In this document: in pieces, positions 42,391-49,958 of the stretch
Numbering within the stretch: position 1 is the first letter of the stretch
How the letters are laid out: every line of letters starts with the position of its first letter
Source of the DNA: Candidatus Fraserbacteria bacterium
GTDB taxonomy: Bacteria > Bipolaricaulota > Bipolaricaulia > RBG-16-55-9 > JAJCYT01
Length of the DNA: 64,000 bases
Direction of reading: 5' to 3'
Assembly (NCBI GenBank): GCA_029262795.1
Contig: JAJCYT010000009.1
Coordinates: forward strand, 1-64,000
Program-made: the position numbers and the translations under genes
Notes under the pieces: model-generated
Seen by the model: the letters and a program-made list of their open reading frames with translations, nothing else
Database searches by the model: none
What the model was told of the DNA's origin: nothing

Positions 42391-42874
42391 CCTAAGTGGA
42401 ATAGAATAAAATGAGATTGAGAATTCAATTTCTGTACGTCAATACCCTTATTCATAATTTCTTGATCCTCTTAATGAAAGTTCGCTTTAAAACTATCGCG
42501 TTACTGTGGAAAACCACTGAAGAAGTTGTGGAGATCTTATGGATGGCTGAAATTTAGAAAGTCATAACCGAAGATTCGATGAGTAAACAATTAATCACAA
42601 AAATCAGAGCTTTCTCTTTTCCCTGCCCTTGGGTTTTCATGCACAATTTCAAACCCACACACCGTGAACATCTCCACTAATTAACCCAAACCAATCTGGA
42701 ATTTTAGATGCCATAACACAATCAGCAAGACCTAGCTGTGGAGAATTCCAGATGGTTGCCTAGCGAGCCGGCGCGCTCATTGAAAGCATGTTGACACAAG
42801 TGGAAGCGATATCGCTAACAGCTTATCAGTGTTTAGTGTGAACGGATCCTGACTGACCCGTCCAATACTATGCC
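42391..42874. other. Intergenic region upstream of the HMA gene
   Basis: About 480 bp without a gene. It holds copy d of the shared motif and a small GTGG-AAAA-CCAC hairpin at 42506-42517. The part from 42600 to 42850 shows nothing further. Confidence 0.45.
42530..42544 (-). promoter_or_regulatory. Shared island motif, copy d
   Basis: GGAGATCTTATGGAT preceded by a TGAAGAA half-site 11 bp away. Upstream of the HMA and YHS genes. Confidence 0.6.
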
Positions 42875-43273
42875 TTAGTTGCAGTCCACTTCTTGGGAAG
42901 ATAAAAACGCAACCTGAGCATAATTCTTTCCGATTTCACTGATCTCGTAGACTTCGCTATCCACATACGATTTGGTCAAACTTTTAGTGATTAGCCTTCG
43001 ATCATTCAAAAGATCAAAATCATCTTTACAGACATATTCAAATACGTCTCTGGACAACAATATGGCATACTTTCCAGGTGGATTCTTCATGTCTTCTACT
43101 TGTAAATATCCATTAGACATCAAGACAAATAGGGCATAATAGCACCTCAAGCGTAACTCGCTATTGCCATTCACGTCAGAATTAGGCTCGCTTTGAGAAT
43201 TTGCTAATTTGTGTAATTTGAGATCGTTTTGGTGAAGAGGGGCGCAGCCAAAACAGGTATGTTGAGTTTTCAT
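42875..43273 (-). CDS. Hypothetical protein (132 aa)
   Basis: Not recognised. An N-terminal CxxC (HTCFGCAPLHQND) may bind metal. The rest is helical (RCYYALFVLMSNGYLQVEDM, LNDRRLITKSLTKSYVDSEV) with a winged-helix-like rhythm, so a regulator is possible. ATG with GGAGGA upstream. It ends CN after EVD, with a single extra Cys. Confidence 0.5.
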   Translation of the reverse strand: MKTQHTCFGCAPLHQNDLKLHKLANSQSEPNSDVNGNSELRLRCYYALFVLMSNGYLQVEDMKNPPGKYAILLSRDVFEYVCKDDFDLLNDRRLITKSLTKSYVDSEVYEISEIGKNYAQVAFLSSQEVDCN

Positions 43274-43380
43274 CAGTCCTCCGAAAAGATATCTCAGCTA
43301 TTATCTGAATTAATGATTTGGCATCTAAGGGGTCTTGATGCGAGCAGAAATCTACCAAACTAAGAAATTAGGAGGATTGG

Positions 43381-43686
43381 TCAATCGGGCGGATGACGAA
43401 ACGGGAATGCAGTCACAGGTAGGATTATCGATTCGTTCGTATTTTCGCAGGGTTTAGGGATAGGGGCGTCGGAATGATTAGACTCCCCAGATAATGCAAC
43501 AGCACAAGCAAAACAACAGTCAGACGAACTACAAGAATCGCAAAGGGCTTGGCCATTGCAGGCTGAAAATTTTGAATCTGAGTGGTGGATCATGGAATGT
43601 TCAATTGAAAAACTAAACGCTGCCATAAATGGAATTAAGAGCAACAGAGCCAATATCACTAGACTTTCGGTTCTTCTTGAATTCAT
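43381..43686 (-). CDS. Small secreted Cys-rich protein (HPPD tail), family A paralog
   Basis: A 101-residue protein with signal peptide (LVILALLLLIPFMAAFSFSI), a cysteine cluster (ALCDSCSSSDCCFACAVAL), and the C-terminus FPFRHPPD. Same plan as the gene at 26315-26647. Probably periplasmic and metal-binding, by composition and context. Confidence 0.6.
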   Translation of the reverse strand: MNSRRTESLVILALLLLIPFMAAFSFSIEHSMIHHSDSKFSACNGQALCDSCSSSDCCFACAVALSGESNHSDAPIPKPCENTNESIILPVTAFPFRHPPD

Positions 43687-43952
43687 CGTAGCACTCTTTT
43701 CAATTAAGCTGTGAGTTTATATCATGATCGCTTCAAGTCTCCCCAAAAATGATCTTCATCATAAGAAAATATGACTTCCGGCATATTTCATGAAAGCGTT
43801 TAAGTAACACACTAATTGTCAAATCAACCCTATTATTAATTCATTCTGGAGTGAAAAACCTAAGCCAAAGGCATAAAAAGAACATCGAGACTTGGTTCGG
43901 AGCAGGCTTTCCCCAAATGAGTGCAATTAAGGCAACCTACAGATGAAGCGGT

Positions 43953-44573
43953 TCAACTATGATCATGATGCCATAAAGCGATCAAGTCCCCATGCCAGGT
44001 GTGAGGCCACACTTCTCCTGTAACTGCATTGACACTCAGCATCCCTGCAATCTGTCCATCCCACAGAGTGTGCATGGTGTAATATCCATAAAATGCATCG
44101 GCTTCGTCATCGATGGTCCATCCTGGCATCGCCTCATTGAGAAATCCTTGTGCCAATGCGCGGCAACGATCTTGCCCGATGATTGTGCCTGTAGGGCTGC
44201 TACCCAATCTATGTCCATGAAACCACCCGCCATACTTGGTGTTCCACATCATGTTAGGCCCCGGTTCTGGCCAGAAAGAGCGTCCATCCAGGGACATCAA
44301 CAATTCAAAGGCAAAATAATCTGATTCATGTTCACGAATGGCCAAATAAAAGTGATTGTCAAATTGCATGACCTCGACCAGTTCTAATTCTGACAAGCCC
44401 AACCCAGCCACGTGGCGTTGCGCTTGGACCACGGCTTGTTCAAGCGTCAAGGCTGGCCCTGATCCATACCCCATTCCCGGACCATGCATTGGTGCAGAAT
44501 GCCAACCTCCTCCGCTACAACCTGCCAACCCAAGCAGTAAAGGCAGGATGATCCATATTGCCATCCGTTTCAT
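43953..44573 (-). CDS. PepSY-like lipoprotein with MMWN motif (paralog)
   Basis: A 206-residue lipoprotein (lipobox LLGLAGC). It shares VEVMQFDNHFYLAIREHESD, YFAFELLMS, FWPEPGPNMMWNTKYG and AGMLSVNAVTGEVWPHTWHG with the protein at 32175-32822, so the two are paralogs, one a lipoprotein and one membrane-anchored. ATG at 44573 with AAGGAG six bases upstream. Role unknown; probably extracytoplasmic metal handling. Confidence 0.7.
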   Translation of the reverse strand: MKRMAIWIILPLLLGLAGCSGGGWHSAPMHGPGMGYGSGPALTLEQAVVQAQRHVAGLGLSELELVEVMQFDNHFYLAIREHESDYFAFELLMSLDGRSFWPEPGPNMMWNTKYGGWFHGHRLGSSPTGTIIGQDRCRALAQGFLNEAMPGWTIDDEADAFYGYYTMHTLWDGQIAGMLSVNAVTGEVWPHTWHGDLIALWHHDHS

Positions 44574-44608
44574 CAATATCTCCTTTCATGACTCCCAATA
44601 ATAAAGAG

Positions 44609-44636
44609 TGGAGAAGCGTACCCGACCGCTTCTCCA
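44609..44636 (-). terminator. Hairpin upstream of the PepSY-like lipoprotein
   Basis: TGGAGAAGCG and its complement around eight bases, between the cupredoxin gene and the lipoprotein gene. It has no long T run, so it may be a weak terminator or processing site. Confidence 0.45.
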
Positions 44637-44788
44637 AATGATTGTATCTTTGTTGAGTGAACTATGGATTGATCTAAATCATTCATCACCAAGATCGTTG
44701 TCGTGGTGGTCATTCTTTTCTTCGGCTTTGACCACGATGGCAGAAATATATTTATGATTTCAAGGCGAAGCTAATTTAGGAAAAGGAG

Positions 44789-44821
44789 GAAGAGGGTGTC
44801 GCTATGAAGCACACCCTCTTC
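44789..44821 (-). terminator. Terminator after the cupredoxin gene
   Basis: GAAGAGGGTGT and ACACCCTCTTC pair around 11 bases, 13 bp past the stop at 44834, followed on the minus strand by CTCCTTTT. Confidence 0.65.
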
Positions 44822-44833
44822 TTAATGAAACAC

Positions 44834-45295
44834 TTACTCCACAATGAACGGTGCGCTCATCCCGGCTTCATAGTGCCCCAGCTGGAAGCATCCAATTTCC
44901 CATTCACCCTTTTGGTCATCGGTGAAGGTAAACGTCAACCAGGCTTCGCCACCTGCTGGAATTTCGAGCATATCAAAGGGAGCCGAAAGATTGTCATTAT
45001 ATTTACGCCCATCCAGGTCAGCGTCCTTGCCAAAGTGGGCATCATGCAGGACGGAACCTTCGTTCTTGAAAACCAAACGCACCACCTGATTAGCAGGCAC
45101 TCGGATGGCTTCCCCTGCGCCCTGTCCATCGGCCTGGAAAAACATTTCCCCCATGGTGATTGTGATTTCCTGGTCAATGTCTGTGTGCGCGCTGGCCGAT
45201 CGCGTAAAAGTTGCTGTTCCCACCATACTGGCCAAAGTGATCGCACCGGCTACTTTCCCTGTTTTCTTCAGCATTTCGCGTCTGTTGAGATTCAT
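44834..45295 (-). CDS. Periplasmic cupredoxin with Tat signal
   Basis: A 153-residue protein: twin-arginine signal (NRREMLKKTGKVAG), then a plastocyanin-like domain. Type-1 copper ligands appear complete: His84 (SVLHDAHFG), Cys136, His141 and Met146 in GCFQLGHYEAGM. A Tat route fits folding with copper in the cytoplasm or an anchored cofactor. The following gene encodes a larger relative, forming a cupredoxin pair. ATG with GGAGG five bases upstream. Confidence 0.8.
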   Translation of the reverse strand: MNLNRREMLKKTGKVAGAITLASMVGTATFTRSASAHTDIDQEITITMGEMFFQADGQGAGEAIRVPANQVVRLVFKNEGSVLHDAHFGKDADLDGRKYNDNLSAPFDMLEIPAGGEAWLTFTFTDDQKGEWEIGCFQLGHYEAGMSAPFIVE

Positions 45296-45373
45296 TTGTG
45301 CCTCCTGTTATTGTTCCCTATCTCAGGGAGAAGGGCGATTCCGCCAGGCAGAACCGCCCCGATGAAATCTTTA

Positions 45374-46072
45374 TTAGCAACCATTCGTGGCAGCATCTCC
45401 TGCAAAGGTGGGACAGTAATCGTCATCGTCTGGAATGCCATCTCCGTCCCGATCTTCGACATCATGTTCGTCATCATGATGATCTTCTTCTTCATGCCCA
45501 TGTTCGTCTTCTTCATCTTCATGAAGGTCTAGCGCTGCCTCTCGTACGACCAATGGCAGGAACATGCCCGCTTCATAGTGGCCTGTGACAAAACACCCGA
45601 TTTCAAATGTTTGCCCTGCATAGGCTTCGGGCACGGTAAATTCAAGCACAACTTTCATCTCAGGATCTAATTCGACTTCTTCAAGCCCTCGTACTTCTAA
45701 TCCCATGGCACGATCTGCGCCATTCATATCCATATCGTGTTCAATCTTCACAGCCACATCATCAAAGAAGTTTTGGATGTATCCATGATCGCCATTCACA
45801 GTGACCCCGAACATCGCTTCATGGAAAATCGCACCTTCGTTATGAATAATCAATTTAATCTGTTGTCCAGCCTCAACGGTTAAAGGAGTGCCCGGTTCCT
45901 GACCTTCGACCAGGAAAGAAAACTCATCCATGATGAGTTCGTAAACTACGGCATCCCCTGTTTCAGCCGCATGGTGATCATCCTCAGTAGCGATCAAAGG
46001 TTGTGCCACCCAACTTGTGATGGCAAGCACGACCAAGAGCATTGTCCATTTCGTTAATTTTGTACGTTTCAT
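45374..46072 (-). CDS. Secreted cupredoxin with acidic His-rich tail
   Basis: A 232-residue protein with Sec signal (to about residue 29), a cupredoxin domain with His84 (AIFHEAMFG), Cys160, His165 and Met170 in GCFVTGHYEAGM, and a C-terminal tail: HEDEEDEHGHEEEDHHDDEH followed by a calcium-like loop (DRDGDGIPDDDD) and CPTFAGDAATNGC as in thrombospondin type 3 repeats. The His/acid tail could hold extra copper or anchor the protein. ATG at 46072 with AAGGAGG five bases upstream. A GC-rich hairpin follows the stop. Confidence 0.75.
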   Translation of the reverse strand: MKRTKLTKWTMLLVVLAITSWVAQPLIATEDDHHAAETGDAVVYELIMDEFSFLVEGQEPGTPLTVEAGQQIKLIIHNEGAIFHEAMFGVTVNGDHGYIQNFFDDVAVKIEHDMDMNGADRAMGLEVRGLEEVELDPEMKVVLEFTVPEAYAGQTFEIGCFVTGHYEAGMFLPLVVREAALDLHEDEEDEHGHEEEDHHDDEHDVEDRDGDGIPDDDDYCPTFAGDAATNGC

Positions 46073-46146
46073 CGAATCCTCCTTGTTGCGGATTTCAGAT
46101 TTCACACCTTGAGCGTAGGTGGAATTGGCAAAGTACGGTAGGGAGG

Positions 46147-46190
46147 AATGTCCCGGGATTTCGTTGATTTTTATAGGCAATGTCCCGGGA
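46147..46190. promoter_or_regulatory. Two AATGTCCCGGGA sites in a divergent promoter region
   Basis: AATGTCCCGGGA occurs at 46147-46158 and 46179-46190, 32 bp apart (three helical turns), in the same orientation. Each contains TCCCGGGA, a perfect palindrome. They lie between the cupredoxin gene and the NarL-type kinase gene, so the regulator encoded at 47190 is a candidate binder. Confidence 0.55.
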
Positions 46191-46260
46191 CAATTGTCAC
46201 TCTTAAAGTATGTAAACAAACATCTATAATAAAGTGGAAACAATCGCGGGAGGCCACAAG

Positions 46261-47193
46261 GTGAAATTGCAGGAAATGAAATTATCAAAGCGCGTTGAAT
46301 GGTTACAATGGGTATTGCCCACTGTCATCTTGGCCTTTGTGGTCGTGTATCAAACCTGGTTTGTAGACTACATCCATGATGTTATAGGAGAGGACGCCCA
46401 TTATATCGTTGAGCTGATTTTGTATGGTGCAATGGGGCCATTTGTAACCTTCATTGTGTTAACCTGGATTCGTCGCTGGCTGGTTGAAAAAGAGAACATG
46501 GAAGATCAGGTACGGGAACAGGAAAGAAGGCTGGCGCTGCTGCGTGTTGAAGAAGGAAAAAAAGTTGCCCAGCACTTGCACCGTGAAGTGTTGCCAAATT
46601 TAGCCTATATCGCCAACAAGATCGATCACACCCGCGTAAGACATCTAGCTGAATCCCTTATTGAACAAGCCGATCAAACCCTTTTGGGGTTGTCTCATAT
46701 GCTCAGGGACACCATTGGTGAGCTTCGGGAAAAGATCAACCTGTTGCGCCGAGGTGCACCGCTCAATGGGTTTAAGGAAGGATCAAACTTACTCGAAGAA
46801 TTACAGAAAAAAGCCACAGAGTTCCGGGATTTACTGCATCTGGAAGTTACCATTGAAGTGTTTGGCAAGCTTCCGGAGTTAAACTATGAACTGGCTGCCT
46901 CCATCTGGAGAATGGTCAATGAAGCACTCAATAACACAGCATTGCACGCTCAGGCACAGCAGGTCAACATCACTTTGGATGGGAAACAATCTGGTAAGTT
47001 AAAATGGATTGTAAAAGATGATGGTAAAGGCTTCCAGCTTTCCGAATGGAAAGACCGCCCAAGCGGACTGGGTTTGGTCCACATTACAGAAGAGGCCGAG
47101 AAATGGGGCGGCAATCTTGATATTCATACAAACTTGGGTCAGGGTACAGAACTTTCTGCTGTTCTTGATGTAAACTACGAGGCGATTGAATGA
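46261..47193 (+). CDS. NarL-type sensor histidine kinase
   Basis: A 310-residue kinase with two membrane segments (about 13-31 and 44-70) and little periplasmic sequence, then a HisKA_3 dimerisation helix (EEGKKVAQHLHREVLPNLAY) and a HATPase with NEALNNTALHAQ, DDGKGF and SGLGLVHI. GTG at 46261 is chosen because GGGAGG lies seven bases upstream. A perfect TATAAT lies at 46225-46230. Overlaps the regulator start (ATGA). The short sensing loop suggests it detects membrane or intramembrane signals. Confidence 0.8.
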   Translation: MKLQEMKLSKRVEWLQWVLPTVILAFVVVYQTWFVDYIHDVIGEDAHYIVELILYGAMGPFVTFIVLTWIRRWLVEKENMEDQVREQERRLALLRVEEGKKVAQHLHREVLPNLAYIANKIDHTRVRHLAESLIEQADQTLLGLSHMLRDTIGELREKINLLRRGAPLNGFKEGSNLLEELQKKATEFRDLLHLEVTIEVFGKLPELNYELAASIWRMVNEALNNTALHAQAQQVNITLDGKQSGKLKWIVKDDGKGFQLSEWKDRPSGLGLVHITEEAEKWGGNLDIHTNLGQGTELSAVLDVNYEAIE

Positions 47194-47858
47194 CCAAAAT
47201 TAAAGTATTCATTGCAGATGACCATAAGCTTTTTCGTGCAGGTGTGATTGAATTATTGCGGGATGAAACAGGTTTGGATGTTGTGGGAGAAGCTTCTAAT
47301 GGAGAAGATGCGCTGAAGCAGATTATTTCATGGAAACCTGATATCGTTCTAATGGACATCGATTTTGGACCTGGTAAAGAAGATGAAGGGATTCGTCTGA
47401 CGCAACAGATTACCGATATTTTTGAAGACAACCTAAGGGTGATTATGCTCACGATGCACGACGAACCCGAATATCTGGTACAGGCGTTTGAAGCAGGCGC
47501 CAAAGGGTATGTACTCAAAGAGGCCGATCCGGAAAAGTTGATGAATACCATTCGTGAAGTTCATTCAGGTGGGGTGATTTTATCCCCTCAGCAAGCTGAC
47601 AAAATCATGAAGCGTTTTCAGCGATTACGCAAAGATAAAATTTCTAATGAACTGGGAGAACTGACGGAACGTGAAAGGGAGATTCTCCATTGGGTCATCA
47701 AAGGTGCCAGTAATCAGGAAATCGCCGACACCCTGGGAATCTCTGAAAAGACAGTGAGAAACCGACTATCCGTCATTTTCAGCAAGTTACATGTCAATAA
47801 TCGAACCCAAGCAGCCCAATATGCCGCAAAGCTTGGTTTGGATTCAAAGTCCGTCTGA
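47190..47858 (+). CDS. NarL/LuxR-family response regulator
   Basis: A 222-residue regulator: receiver (KVFIADDHKLFRAGVIELLR, phosphorylated Asp in PDIVLMDIDFG, YVLKEAD) and a LuxR helix-turn-helix (LTEREREILHWVIKGASNQE, ISEKTVRNRLSVIFSKLHV). It would act on nearby promoters; the two AATGTCCCGGGA sites are candidates. Translationally coupled to the kinase. Confidence 0.88.
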   Translation: MTKIKVFIADDHKLFRAGVIELLRDETGLDVVGEASNGEDALKQIISWKPDIVLMDIDFGPGKEDEGIRLTQQITDIFEDNLRVIMLTMHDEPEYLVQAFEAGAKGYVLKEADPEKLMNTIREVHSGGVILSPQQADKIMKRFQRLRKDKISNELGELTEREREILHWVIKGASNQEIADTLGISEKTVRNRLSVIFSKLHVNNRTQAAQYAAKLGLDSKSV

Positions 47859-48041
47859 GTTTACAAAAAGGGTGAAAAGCAAAGATGAGCTGGTGCCATA
47901 AAAATCAGGTCATATATAGATTTCTCTCACATCAAAAACAAAAATCCCCACCCACATTAACAATAAATAAAATTGGAAATGTAAGTGAGGGCAAAACGTT
48001 TCTTTCAGAAACATAATAATGATTTCGAAGCCAAATATCTA

Positions 48042-48078
48042 GTTGCAATATGATTCATAGTGATTTATATTGCAACTA
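48042..48078 (+). promoter_or_regulatory. 12-bp inverted repeat ending at the ATG
   Basis: TAGTTGCAATAT (48042-48053) and its exact complement (48067-48078) enclose 13 bases; the right arm ends on the A of the start codon. No ribosome binding site precedes this gene, so the repeat could be an operator or an RNA element controlling start. Confidence 0.5.
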
Positions 48079-48350
48079 TGGCTAAAAATAGAGGTTGGAC
48101 ACTTCAAGTCCTACTCAGCATTGTTTTTGCTATATCAATCTTTTCCCATGTAGGTAATCCAACAGATGCTTTTCATAATGAACATATTGAGTGTTGTCAT
48201 GCAGGACAGCAAAATTGCTCTATTATCCTTGCATCCAATGTATTCAGCTTCAATCATCACACTACCTTGACGTGTGATGAAGAACTCTTCCTTTATCAAT
48301 CCCATTTCGACATTTTATTAGACCCACCTCCAAAATATGAATTGCTGTAG
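48078..48350 (+). CDS. Small secreted CCH-motif protein, family B, copy 2
   Basis: A 90-residue protein with signal peptide (WTLQVLLSIVFAISIFS), IECCHAGQQNCSIIL and the end DPPPKYELL. Related to the protein at 37226-37480 (ICCHPFSGQCTFTL). The ATG at 48078 lacks a ribosome binding site and sits at the edge of an inverted repeat. It starts the second cassette: CCH protein, CHRD, CuA, cytochrome c. Confidence 0.55.
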   Translation: MAKNRGWTLQVLLSIVFAISIFSHVGNPTDAFHNEHIECCHAGQQNCSIILASNVFSFNHHTTLTCDEELFLYQSHFDILLDPPPKYELL

Positions 48351-48395
48351 ATGCTGTTAATCAACAATCAATTCAAATTTTGGAGGAATGATTTA

Positions 48396-48911
48396 ATGAA
48401 AAAATCTATTCTGTATTTGCTATCCATGTTGTTATTGGTATCGATGTTCAGTGTGTTCAACTTCAGCACCGTATCCGCTGAGGATGCAGCTCTCATTTTT
48501 GCAGGGACATTTGAATTAGCTCAAGCTGTCCCAGCACCAGCCGTCGCATTGCCTGATTCCATTTCTGGTTCTGGATTGTTTTATTTCAATCCAGAAGACA
48601 ACTTACTGGCGTTCCAAGTGGTATTAACGGATTTGAGCAGTTCTGTTCGTGCGCTACAGTTTCACAATGGTGCTATTGGAGAAATCGGCCCCCCTATTCA
48701 AACCATCTGTGGTGAAGGCCCCGCTGGCGTTATCGGCACACCATTGGTTGATGGCCCTTGGCGCGCTGGTACAGATCATGTGATGCAGCAACGATGGACA
48801 ATGACAGATGCTCAGGTAGAAGAACTGCTTGCAGGCAACATATATGTCAATGTTCACACTGAGACCAATTTCGCCCCAGGTGAATTTCGCGCTCAATTGA
48901 ATCGACAGTAG
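48396..48911 (+). CDS. CHRD-domain secreted protein, copy 2
   Basis: A 171-residue paralog of the protein at 36577-37098, with signal peptide and the same blocks (QAVPAPAVALPDSISGSGLF, SSVRALQFHNGAIGEIGPP, ICGEGPAGVIGTPLVDGPW, YVNVHTETNFAPGEFRAQ). ATG at 48396 with GGAGG upstream; an upstream frame to 48351 overlaps the previous gene's stop. A terminator follows. Confidence 0.85.
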   Translation: MKKSILYLLSMLLLVSMFSVFNFSTVSAEDAALIFAGTFELAQAVPAPAVALPDSISGSGLFYFNPEDNLLAFQVVLTDLSSSVRALQFHNGAIGEIGPPIQTICGEGPAGVIGTPLVDGPWRAGTDHVMQQRWTMTDAQVEELLAGNIYVNVHTETNFAPGEFRAQLNRQ

Positions 48912-48932
48912 GATCGTCAGAAATTGACAATA

Positions 48933-48961
48933 GGTGGGGGCAGAAACAAAGAGCCCCCACC
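48933..48961 (+). terminator. Terminator after CHRD copy 2
   Basis: GGTGGGGGC and GCCCCCACC pair around 11 bases, followed by ATTCCTTTTGC. Same placement as the hairpin after CHRD copy 1. Confidence 0.7.
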
Positions 48962-49009
48962 ATTCCTTTTGCATTTTTAGCATAATTAAAAGAGAAAGGT
49001 GTTTTTGAA

Positions 49010-49750
49010 ATGGATCATCAAAATACGATTGTTTGGGCCTTAATTCTGCTTGCTGGTATTGCGGCTGGCGCTGCATTCATTTGGTTTGGAGGCAATTCAC
49101 TTTCGGTTGAAACTACAGATACAGCTCATTCAGAGACGGATCATATTGAAGAATCTGCAACCACGTCAGGGCAGCAGCAAATAGAGGTCGCTGGTGCTAA
49201 TGCGGTAATCCTTATGGACGCGTTTCATTGGGGATGGGTGCCTCAAGTTTTACAGTCAAGCCCAGGCGTTAAGGCTGTGGTTGCAGAAGGCGCACAAGGT
49301 TCAGCCATTCATGTGCCACAAGGGACTCGGGTAAAATTAATTCTACGAAATGCCGGTGGGAATTCTCAATTGCATCAAATTTTTGAGGAACGATTCCATG
49401 ATTATTTTATCGAAAAATATGGTGAAGCTTGGGAAATGATGCATCAAGCCGACCATACATCTGAAGATGCACACAATGAGGATGCAGACACTCATAATGA
49501 AGAAGAGACCGATGGTAATGATAGCCATGAGGAAGACGCAGCAGCAAAGGCAATGATGAACCATATGTTCTTTCTAGAATCTTACAATATTCAAGGACTG
49601 CTCCTTAATGATCCAGAACACAACATCCAATTTCTAGAGTTTACTGCGGACATACCAGGCGAATTTAAATTCATGTGTATGAATTTTTGCGGCATGGGAC
49701 ATGAAGCCATGCAAGGTGTTTTTATAGTTTCTGATATGAATCAGAATTAA
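49010..49750 (+). CDS. CuA-type cupredoxin (COX2-like), copy 2
   Basis: A 246-residue paralog of the protein at 35861-36511. One N-terminal membrane segment, then a COX2-like domain with CuA ligands His185 (NHMFFLESYN), Cys223, Cys227, His231 and Met234 in CMNFCGMGHEAM. Again an acidic and His-rich insertion (about 145-180, SEDAHNEDADTHNEEETDGN). Followed by a cytochrome c gene, which is a natural electron donor for CuA. No oxidase subunit I is present. Confidence 0.8.
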   Translation: MDHQNTIVWALILLAGIAAGAAFIWFGGNSLSVETTDTAHSETDHIEESATTSGQQQIEVAGANAVILMDAFHWGWVPQVLQSSPGVKAVVAEGAQGSAIHVPQGTRVKLILRNAGGNSQLHQIFEERFHDYFIEKYGEAWEMMHQADHTSEDAHNEDADTHNEEETDGNDSHEEDAAAKAMMNHMFFLESYNIQGLLLNDPEHNIQFLEFTADIPGEFKFMCMNFCGMGHEAMQGVFIVSDMNQN

Positions 49751-49958
49751 TCCTGATTCTTTTCTTTTAAGTGATCAACTTAGTCTTTTGGCAGCGGGCG
49801 TTTTATTACCATTGATATCGTTCTCAGGCCCCTCAGTCGGTGCCGCGTGTCATTGAGTACGGTCATTGTGGCTATCAATGCAAAGCCAAATGAATAACTG
49901 CATCAGTATATGAGGCCCCTTGACGCCCTGATGATCCAATATTTATTGCGAGGCTTAT

